Shown here: positions 56,184 to 64,000 of the stretch, piece after piece
Numbering within the stretch: position 1 is the stretch's first letter
Layout of the letters: every line of letters starts with the position of its first letter
Assembly (NCBI GenBank): GCA_036346375.1
Contig: CM070511.1
Coordinates: forward strand, 13,516,001 to 13,580,000
Direction of reading: 5' to 3'
Source of the DNA: Guadua angustifolia
Lineage: Eukaryota; Streptophyta; Magnoliopsida; Poales; Poaceae
DNA: 64,000 bases
Translations under genes and position numbers: made by a program
The notes under the pieces: generated by a model
The model's input: only the letters and a program-made list of their open reading frames with translations
What the model was told of the DNA's origin: nothing
The model's database searches: none

Positions 56184-57842
56184 GGTAGTACCAGTTTTAC
56201 CAGTGAATTTTGTTTTGATTACGTAATGGTAATTGCATATTTTATGAACGGTGCTACATGACAGTTTGGTTGTCTATGTTGGTTGCAGAACTTCAAAGTT
56301 CTGTCATAGTGAGACGGAGCAGACTGGGATTAGGTTAGGAGAGCTGAGGTAAAGAGGGTCAATGGACACCAAAAGATGACTGAGTTTGGGAAGTGGTTGT
56401 AAGTTGGGAAGACATGGAGCGAAAGCGTGAGCTACTAGAGATGGACATGGCGAACAATAGCAAGGTAGACTGAGACTAAGCTTCGGGAGGAGCTGAGGTC
56501 TAAAACAGTCAAGGAAGCTGGAAGTGTCATGGTCAAGTGGAGAAGAACATGTGGCGTGCCAAATAACTTAGGCCCGTTTCCAAGAGAGGATGGTTCATGG
56601 GAGTCCAAACTCATCATAGGCTTGGTGGCATGTCATTAAGTCCACATGGAAGGTGAGGAAGAATGAGTGATGCATCGAGTCAAAGGAAAAGACTAGTTAT
56701 GGGGCAAATTACTAATTTGCCCATTACCGGAGATATAGGTGGTTTGGAAAACTATGGCGGTGGTCTAGGTTGTCTTTTAGGTCAAGCCAAAGAGGGCATG
56801 GATGCAAATTCGGGATCGTGGAGAGAATTGGAGCATCATTAAAGGATGCTTTGAGAAGCATGTGTGTGAGTGTGTAAAACCTATTATGTGTTGGGTTAGC
56901 AGGTTAGCCCATGTGAATATAGATGGTATCCACTTGTGTAACCAGGTTAGGGTTGCCTCCTCTATATAAGGGCTTGAGATGTTGAGGGAGTTAATACTAA
57001 GGAGAAGACATTAGGGTTTGCTCAAGATTTTTGTTTCTTGTGTGTGTAAATGCTCTTTGAGAGTTTTGCCCTCTTTAGAGTGGCTTTGTAATTATCCCTC
57101 TTAATCTGAAATAGAAAATAAATTCATGTTGAAGATCTTGCTTTTATTTTGATCTCTTTTACTTCTTAAGCTTTTGATCTTTCTTTGTTTTCTTTCTTTT
57201 TTGTCTTGTGTTGCCAAGGATAAATGATTGATGAATGAATCCTCTGAAGATCATATCCGAAGCATCCAGGCAAGCTTTCAACTTGATCATCAAAGTTTTC
57301 TCAACAAACCGGTTTTTGACATGAGAGGGAAGAACTAGTGGTAGATCTTGTGTCTTGCACTATTTGAGAGGGTGTTTATTTGGTGTTGTTGTTACTGGGA
57401 TATGTGGGAGATTATCTTGATCATCAAATCCCCACAAGCAAGTTCAGGGTGAAGTTTGTGGATTTAAACTGATTTGGGTGCAACCTTCACTAAATTTTAA
57501 AAATATCAAAATTTTGATGTCAATCCTTGTGATTGATGGTTGAAATAGGTTCCTGACATCAATAGAAAGGTGCATGCAAAATTTCATGAGTTTTGGATTT
57601 TCCAATCAAAAGTTACATTAATTCTTGGATTTAAATTTGTGCTAATATTACTATTCAACCTTTTTGTGTTGTTCATCAAGTACTACCACTCCTATAGTGC
57701 AGTAGTACCGCTCTAGATTTGATTTTCTCAAAAAGTTTATTCTTCCGCTCTTATTTGACCTTGTGTGGTTTTGGTTGGTTCCTTCGAGGGAAAAATTGTT
57801 GTTGATTATTCACCCCCTCTAATTGCCATTTTTAGACCTTGA
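56184..57842 (+). repeat. LTR J, related to the Copia E LTR
   Basis: 57200-57842 follows the Copia E LTR (reversed) in order: atgattgatgaatgaatcct, atatgtgggagattatct, gatgtcaatccttgtgattg, a GTACTACC stretch at about 57680-57715, and ttattcaccccctctaattg at the end. A TATA box (ctatataagg) lies at about 56963-56972, with transcript-leader-like DNA after it. The left boundary is not defined; it may start next to Copia I at 56184. The terminal CA seems mutated to GA. Confidence 0.55.
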
Positions 57843-58612
57843 AATGGTTACATATATCTAAGTCCATCCAACTTTATATCCAATTGGGTTTACCGATAAA
57901 CAATATAGAGAAATTTCTATCTCAATTTTCTTATCGATCATTCTCTGTCCATGTTGATTTTCTTTCGGTTCCCTCTCTGTTTTCTCTCTCAATTACCCAT
58001 AATTTTCTCCCGCTATTTTCGCTTTTTTGACATTTGTTTATTCGAGAACATGCCTCTAAGACATTTCTCTATCTCAATTTTTTCCCATGGTTTTCTCTCA
58101 CCAAGTAATTTCACTCTTAATTTGTTCTCCATCAGTTTTCTAACAAATTTGTCGATGAACACACACGCAGGGTTGCTGCAAACTAGCTTTCAGTTAATGC
58201 ACATCAATACTCAGATGATTCAGAAAGACCAATGGATGATGGTTCGGCTACTGAACACGTTACTTACTTTTGTTGGTACCTGCAGGAGTGCAGGTTGTGC
58301 CCTGGCACCCCACTGAAGCGTCAGAAAAAAGCGATGCTACAAGGCTTCGATGCTACCGATTGTAGGTAGCGATGCCAAGAACAAAAATATTGCACCTACC
58401 ACCTAGTCGCTTCAGTTTCAAAACCAATAAAAAATTGTGGGGCGAAGTGCAGGAGAAACGGGCAAGTGAGAGAGGGAGTGGGACGAGAGGAAAAAAAAGG
58501 TGATGTTTAATTTAGTTGTTGGTACTATCTTGCTGAGAGAAGGCCGGACGCTAAACACTTAATTAGAATAATAATTTAATGTACATGTGATGTGGCAGTG
58601 GCTTAAAAATAT
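57843..58612. other. Intergenic
   Basis: No gene or element supported. Plus-strand frames at 57839-58316 are hydrophobic or low-complexity translations without motifs. Confidence 0.5.
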
Positions 58613-58997
58613 GGAAAAATATCCTGTGCAATCACCCTTTCCGGTGAAACCACTGTGTAACTGAATTAAAAAAAATTTCAAAAAATTCTAAAAAAAATCA
58701 TGGATGTACATCTCAACTTACCCCATCTACATATAAAATTTCATGATCAAATTCATCTTATACTAGCAGTTACAAAAAAGACAAATTTAGCATGAACAGT
58801 AATTTTTTACTGTTCATCACTATTCATTTTTGCTGTTTGTTTTTTTTGTAACTGCTAGTATAGGATGAATTTGATCATGAAATTTTATATGTAGATGGGG
58901 TAAGTTGAGATGTACATCCATGATTTTTTTTCAGAATTTTTTGAAATTTTTTAGTTCATTACTGGTTTCATTTCCTGAAAATTGCTGATATCTTGCC
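58613..58997. mobile_element. Mutator-like fold-back MITE, copy 2
   Basis: A 385-base copy of the element at 5173-5459. It starts ggaaaaatatcctgtgcaat and ends ctgatatcttgcc. Its right arm is the reverse complement of its left arm over nearly the whole length (both arms hold the 'atgtagatggggtaag' and 'gatgtacatccatgattttt' blocks), around a short loop at about 58800-58850. Flanks taaaaatat (left) and taaaatatc (right) resemble a 9-bp duplication with changes. Confidence 0.8.
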
Positions 58998-59202
58998 TAA
59001 AATATCTGACATATCTAACGTGTATCTATCTATATAATATAATATAATACCTTTCCTAAAGATTGAAGGTTAGCGCCGCGCCACGTCCTGTCCTCGCGCG
59101 GCTCATGGCTGTCATCGGCTTCTTTGCTTAAAATCGCGTCTTTGCGTGAGCCTCATTGTGTCTTTGCTTGCTTTATCGCACGTGAGAGGAGAGGACCCAT
59201 CC

Positions 59203-59716
59203 TAGGGATGGCAATGGGTACCCGAAACCCGATACCCGATGGGTATTTACTCCATTAGGGTACAAATCTGGTCCAATAATCATACCCATAGGTACTTTAA
59301 TGGGGGAAAACCTTCACCCGTCGGGTATGACGGGTACGGGGGTACCCGTTCACCCGTGGGTATGATCCACCCGCTTCTCGCTTGATGAGATGAGTGTTAT
59401 CAAATTCAACTTGTTCATCTTGCATCCATCAAATTTCTTCATTTCTCCAACACGATACAAAAGCACATAATCATCAACCATTAATGAGAAACATATCATC
59501 AAGTTGACATGTTAAAAAAACCAAAAAACTTGAATTAGCTACACATTAATGGGGGTACGGGTTACCCGTCGGGTCCCCATTACCCGCACGGGTACGGGTA
59601 CAAGTAAATTTTGTACCCGCATGCGGGTATGAGTATTTTAACGGGTGAATTTTATTAACACGGGTACAGGTACGGGGTGGTGATACCCGACGGGTATATA
59701 CCCGTTGCCATCCCTA
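59203..59716. mobile_element. hAT-type non-autonomous element (MITE)
   Basis: Starts TAGGGATGGCAATGGGTACC and ends GGGTATATACCCGTTGCCATC plus CCTA, the well-known TAGGGATGGCAA ends of a plant hAT group. The subterminal DNA is filled with gggtacccg / cgggtatac words. The flanks are aggacccatcc (left) and aggtcccatcc (right), an 11-base direct repeat with one mismatch, longer than the 8 bp usual for hAT. Confidence 0.75.
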
Positions 59717-60300
59717 AGGTCCCATCCACTGTCCTTTTGCCAATTGCCACCACGATTTCTTCTGGCTCCTTCCGTTCCCTTCCCCTTCTTTCCCCTCCCA
59801 GAGCTCACCATCCCCATTCGATTCCTCGCTCGACGAATTGGCAGGTGATGCTCTCCACACAAGAGGCGGGTCAGCATATTGAAGAAGGCCCACGAAATCG
59901 GCGTCGTTATCTTCTCCAGCGTCGGCGATGTCTATGGCTACTGCCCGCCCAGGACCACGTCCGTGCGCTCTCTCTCTCTCATGTTTCTTGGTCTCTGTTT
60001 AGTTTCTTTGGAATGAAGGCGATAGGGCAGACCGAATTCGGCCACGTCCCCACCGCGGAAGAGGGAGTGCTGCTTCCAGTGGTCAATCCATGGGAAAGGC
60101 AATGGGAGTGGATCAGGCGGCGGCCGCTATCGTGGTTCTGGCGCAGCCAAAACCTGGGGTTCAAGTCCGCTCCCGGTGCTTGGCTTGTGAGGTGTTATGA
60201 GTGGAACAGAAAAACTGGATTAGTTTGTTCCTTTTGGTATGAACCATGTTAGTGCGTTTACTGTTGCCTTTCTATTTCTTTGTCTGATGCACGAAGAGTT
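59717..60300 (+). other. Region upstream of the EMF1-like pseudogene
   Basis: A plus-strand frame at 59677-60252 is partly inside the hAT MITE and shows no known motif. It may include old 5' parts of the EMF1-like copy, but I could not align it. Confidence 0.3.
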
Positions 60301-61708
60301 TGATGAATATGATCTCAATGCTCATCTATTTGTGCAGCTGCGATTTCTTAAGAAAAGATCCAAAATTATTAAGACTCTAAGCCACCAGACAGTGGGAGAA
60401 ATCCAGTCGAGAACTACTAAGAACAAGAAAAAATACAGAGGAGTTGCGTTGTAGCTGATGGATCATCAATTATGAACTAGCTGAAGAGAAGTAGAAAGAA
60501 ATTACGAACTGAGAAGAAGGATTCAGAACACAAGGATTTTGATTCTTGTGCTGCTAGCTCAAGATCTACTGTGGATATCTTTGCTTCTAAAGATATGCAT
60601 CACGATTTTCTACCCTCAGTTGGGAATTTGAGCAAGAAAAAAAAGGCTACCTACTATCAGTACTCAGCATGGCGATGAAAATATTCAGGATAATCATCCG
60701 GAGATAAATATGAAGAAGACAGATGACATGCGGCAAATTGAATCCGGTAATTCTACACAGAGGTGCTTGTCAAAGGCAAACACGAGTTCAAGCAAGAGGA
60801 AAATGCCTTCAGCTGCCAATGTACAACATGGTGATGAAAACACTCAAAAAAATACTAGGAGAACTATACTCAGGACAGATGATCAATGCCAAATGGATTC
60901 TGAAACTCCATGCAGAGGCGCCTGCCAAAGGTAAGAATTATGAATAGTGTGTTGCTTTTGGGTAGACACTCGGCTTCTATCTCTTTCCATGTTCCCAATT
61001 TTTTGTGAATCATGTGGCATTTTGTTCTATGAAAATTGATGAAGCCGGCAGTTATTAGAACGAAAGAACAAATTCCTTCAGAACTATGTCAAGACAGATG
61101 CATACCGGCGTACAGCATACTATGTTTATTTACACTCTTTCCCCTGTTTTGCTTACTTGTGCTTTCATTATCTTATGGTAAATAAGTATTTGGCTTACTT
61201 TGTTTATTTACCTTCTTTCCCCTGTTTTGTTACATGCGCTTTGACTATCTTATAGTTAGTTTTGCTAATCTGTCCTCAATATCGGATGGTTTTTATTTTC
61301 CTCTTCAATTCATATCATTTTTTTTACAATGGTGCAATATGTGTTCACACTGAAATATTATAGTACTTCAGGCCATTCATATTTTGCCTCATTAATCATC
61401 TCAGGTTTCTCTGAGGAAGCGTGGTATCCAAAATGTGAATGGTCTTCTTGAGCAGAAACTACTTAAGAAAAGAAAGAAACAAAATCTAGAATTGATGCAT
61501 GAAAAACAGGCCGTAATAAATGACATCCCCATAGACATTGTTGAATTGCTGGCCAGAAATCAGCATGAGAGATAGCTTATGGCTGAAATTGATTCTTTTG
61601 ACATTAGTCAATACTCAATCCAAGATGATATACTGAATCCAAGATGACTGCACATGATGATTGCCCTATAGTAGCTGATGATGATGGTCCAAATTATGTA
61701 TCAGCTGT

Positions 61709-63143
61709 TGTCGGTGTATTCCACCTGACAGGCCCGGAGTCTATAGACCGGGTTTTGGTTCGGCAGGAGGGCGTCTTCGCGGCTAGCGAACCCTAGCGAG
61801 GGGAAACCCTAGAGACTCCCACACGGCGAATTCCGACGGCTATGAACTATGGATGACACAGAGATTTTACCCAGGTTCAGGCCCCCTTTGCCTCGGGTAA
61901 TAGCCTTACTTCCTGCTAGATTGTTTTAACAGTGTTTGAAACCGAACAGTACAGAGCTTGGGAGTTACAAGTTCTTCCTTAGGCGCTACTGCAGAACTCT
62001 TGCTTGTTCGACTCGTCCCCCTCTTTCCCATGCACCAGAAGGCCCTTATATAGGCCGGGCTAATCGGGAGTAGGTAAAAGGGGGGTCATCATGCTGATCC
62101 TTATGCATTTATTACTCCTTCCTGTGCTGTCCCGTTCCTCCAGCCTCATTAAATGACGACGTATGGCCTCGCCCGGTCCGCCCGGTACGTGACCTCACTT
62201 TGACGGGTAGGTGAGAGGTGTCAGAGGAATGGGCTTATCGCAGAAATCCTTGCAGTTGATAGGTCTGACACAGCAGGCTTGCCGCCTGGCACGGTACGAC
62301 AGGGGCAGGAGGCTTCGAGGCGAAGCTACCTCGCACCATCTTTTTGCCTTGCGGCCGGGCGAGTAGGGCGTGCTCGCCCACCTGCTCGCCGGGCGCCACG
62401 TGGGCGGCTTTGCCGGCGGCGCGTTTCGCCGCCGTCCGCCGAACCGCCACGTGGGTGGCGCCAGCGGCAGGCGGCGTGCTTCGCCCTTTGCTCGCCGGCG
62501 CCACGTGGCGGCTTTGGCCGGCGAGCGTCTTGCCCGCCCGTTCGCCGCCGTCTGTCGAGCGCCACGTGGGTGGCGCCGGCGGTAAAGGCGTCTTCGCCCG
62601 CTGCTCGTCAGCGCCCGTGGGCGGCACTGCCGGCGTCTTTCGCCGCCATTCGCTAAGCCGCCACATGGATCGGCGCCGGCGGCGGCGTGCTTTCGCCCTT
62701 TGCTCGCCGGGCGCCACGTGGGTGATGGCGGCCGTGAGGCATGCTTTCGCCGCTTTGTCGCCGAACGCCACGTGGGCAGGTGCTTGCGTCGGCGGCGTGC
62801 TTTCGCCAGTACTCGCCGCTACTACGTGGCGGCACTGGCCGGTGGGCGTGCTCGCGAATCCATCCGCTAAACGCCACGTGGGTAGGCGCGGCGGCGGCGT
62901 GCTTTCGCCCACTTTGCTCGTCGGGCGCCACGTGGTGGCTTTGGCGGCGGGCGTGCTTTCGCCGCCGTCGCCGAACGCCACGTGGGTGGCGCCGGACGGC
63001 GGCGTGCTTCGCCCACCTTCTCGCCGGCGCCATGTGGGCCGGCACCTGGCCGACGGGGCGTGCTCGCCCACCCGTCCGCCAGGCCGCCATGTGGAAGGGC
63101 TTTATGCGTCGGAGAGAGTACCCCAGCGCGAAGTACACTGACA
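61709..63143 (-). mobile_element. Solo LTR K in the EMF1-like pseudogene, with G-box array
   Basis: TG at 61709 and CA at 63143 (tgtcggtgtattcc ... aagtacactgaca), flanked by the perfect duplication gctgt (61704-61708 and 63144-63148). Removing it joins the coding frame of the EMF1 copy exactly (VSA/VLETN). A TATA box at about 62045-62053 with a leader towards 61709 gives minus orientation. U3 (62370-63100) is a GC-rich minisatellite. No gag or pol, so a solo LTR. Confidence 0.85.
62370..63100. repeat. GC-rich minisatellite with G-boxes, about 52-bp period
   Basis: About fourteen units, each with a form of gccacgtgggtggcgccgg and gcggcgtgctttcgcc. Perfect CACGTG occurs at 62397, 62448, 62502, 62563, 62715, 62769, 62875, 62929 and 62979; other units have tACGTG, CAtGTG or CACaTG. 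The long open frames on both strands here (62235-63071 minus, 62344-63141 plus) are products of the repeat, not genes. Confidence 0.85.
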
Positions 63144-63600
63144 GCTGTGCTTGAAACTAATTTCGAGCCGAAGTCTTTGGCATCAGAAAGTAAGCAAAAG
63201 ACATCACAGGTTCATGTATCATCCAGCACACAGGCTACCAGTACGCATCCTCCAAAATTACAGATTCCTGTTCATTTGAAGTCTACTCAGGAAAAACAGC
63301 CACATTTGCTATGAAAGATGTAGTCACTATCACCACAAGCTCACCAATATTTTCGCAACACAAGAATTAGTATATTGCTAAAACACCAGTTGAGTCCTGG
63401 AGCCATAGGGGAACAAGGAAGTTAATGTGGGAGTCTTTCAAGGCAGCTCCAAGGGATTCATCAATAGTCGCATGTGGCTCACAATTCAGACCTAACATTC
63501 GAGCGGTTGATTTAACTTCAACTCAATATCATGCAGGCCACGTATCCTCCATTCATAACTTTGGTTTTCTCCTATATTTGAACTATTTGTTCACGTCTCT

Positions 63601-64000
63601 TTCTATAGTATTATCATGCCACTAAATTTTCATTACTACGTATTTGCACTTAATTTATAATATCACAGTTTTTAATCTGCATTAATCTGAGTTTTTTTGG
63701 ACCCTTTTAGTCAATGCCATCTTTCAAATTTAGTTGCTAAATTACATGTTTGTTGCGCAGGTCGTCGAAATAATTTATATGAATCAATTTTTGCTTAGTA
63801 CACACATTGTTCCTGTCTGCTTGATTGCATTATGTGGTATGTTTTGTATGATGGTAACCTTTTTCTCTATTCTTTCAAAAGAGAAGCTGCATGTTATGTT
63901 ATTCCAGCTAAAACTGCATGTTATGTTATGTTATTCCAGCTAAAGTTGCATGTTCCCAGAAGCTTCTGTAACATCCGTGCTTTGTTGGGATCAAAAATTA
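63601..64000. other. Right-edge region
   Basis: AT-rich DNA after the last EMF1-like block. It may be an intron or flank; a short direct duplication (gctgcatgttatgttattcc) occurs at about 63885-63945. No gene supported. Confidence 0.4.

Larger units (their letters stand above)
60301..63600 (+). pseudogene. EMF1-like: EMBRYONIC FLOWER 1-like pseudogene, interrupted by a solo LTR
   Basis: Plus-strand pieces follow the C-terminal half of grass EMF1, a plant Polycomb-group protein of the nucleus that represses flowering genes: KNKKKYRGV and ADGSSIMN (60420-60480), SVGNLSKKKKATY (60620-60655), TQRCLSKANTSSSKRK and DDQCQMDSE (60750-60905), NDIPIDIVELLARNQHER (61515-61572), then after the solo LTR NFEPKSLASESK (about 63155-63190), WESFKAAPRDSS and CGSQFRPNIRAVDLTSTQ (63426-63530). 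TAG codons after NQHER and within the 63370 region, a frameshift at about 61640 caused by a short duplication of atccaagatga, and frame changes near 60450 break it. I see no N-terminal half. Recognition is from remembered family motifs, not from an alignment tool. Confidence 0.7.

Noticed and set aside
57839..58316. Hydrophobic plus-strand frames rich in Phe, Leu, Ser
   Set aside because: Pyrimidine-rich DNA gives such frames; no signal peptide pattern with a following domain and no similarity recognised.
59677..60252. 191-codon plus-strand frame
   Set aside because: It begins inside the hAT MITE end and shows no known motif, so I do not call it a gene.
62235..63071. 278-codon minus-strand frame and a 265-codon plus-strand frame
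   Set aside because: Both are translations of the 52-base GC-rich minisatellite; long frames on both strands at once are expected there, and no start context or motif supports a gene.

Overview
The window is plant nuclear DNA from a grass (Poaceae). It holds a CC-NB-ARC-LRR gene, SIRE-like Copia and large Ty3/Gypsy elements of grass type, CACTA, Mutator-like and hAT non-autonomous elements, and a decayed copy of the grass EMBRYONIC FLOWER 1 gene. I cannot name the species. About 80 percent of the window is transposon sequence.

Layout. (1) 1-3559, minus: one apparently intact gene, an NLR immune receptor, still open at the left window edge. (2) 3560-6341: gene-free DNA with a Mutator-like fold-back MITE, two weaker MITE candidates and a degenerate AT-rich repeat. 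(3) 6342-36836, minus: a SIRE-like Copia (A). It is split by a 22.4-kb Gypsy element (B, 11366-33791, minus, both LTRs present). B itself holds a truncated Gypsy element in the other orientation (C, about 13180-21483, plus) and a CACTA element (23527-25424). (4) 36837-49703, minus: a second SIRE-like Copia (E), 3'-truncated, interrupted by three solo LTRs (39106-40645, 41244-45054, 45199-46337), each with a perfect 5-bp target duplication. (5) 49704-57842: the 3' half and long LTR of a plus-strand Copia (I), then an LTR (J) related to that of E. (6) 57843-63960: a second copy of the Mutator-like MITE, an hAT-type MITE, and an EMF1-like pseudogene interrupted by a solo LTR (61709-63143) that carries an array of G-boxes.

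Points of most interest. Gypsy elements B and C both carry two antisense genes between pol and the 3' LTR, each with its own TATA box. The larger one in C has GT-AG introns of 71-83 bp that keep the reading frame. The CACTA element contains a 5S-rRNA-like sequence with its internal promoter boxes, and a tandem triplication that crosses the boundary between host DNA and transposon. The solo LTR in the EMF1 copy has nine perfect CACGTG boxes at about 52-bp spacing upstream of its TATA box. The NLR has Asn in place of the MHD aspartate.

All calls come from reading the sequence by eye. Domain names rest on recognised motifs, not on database searches.
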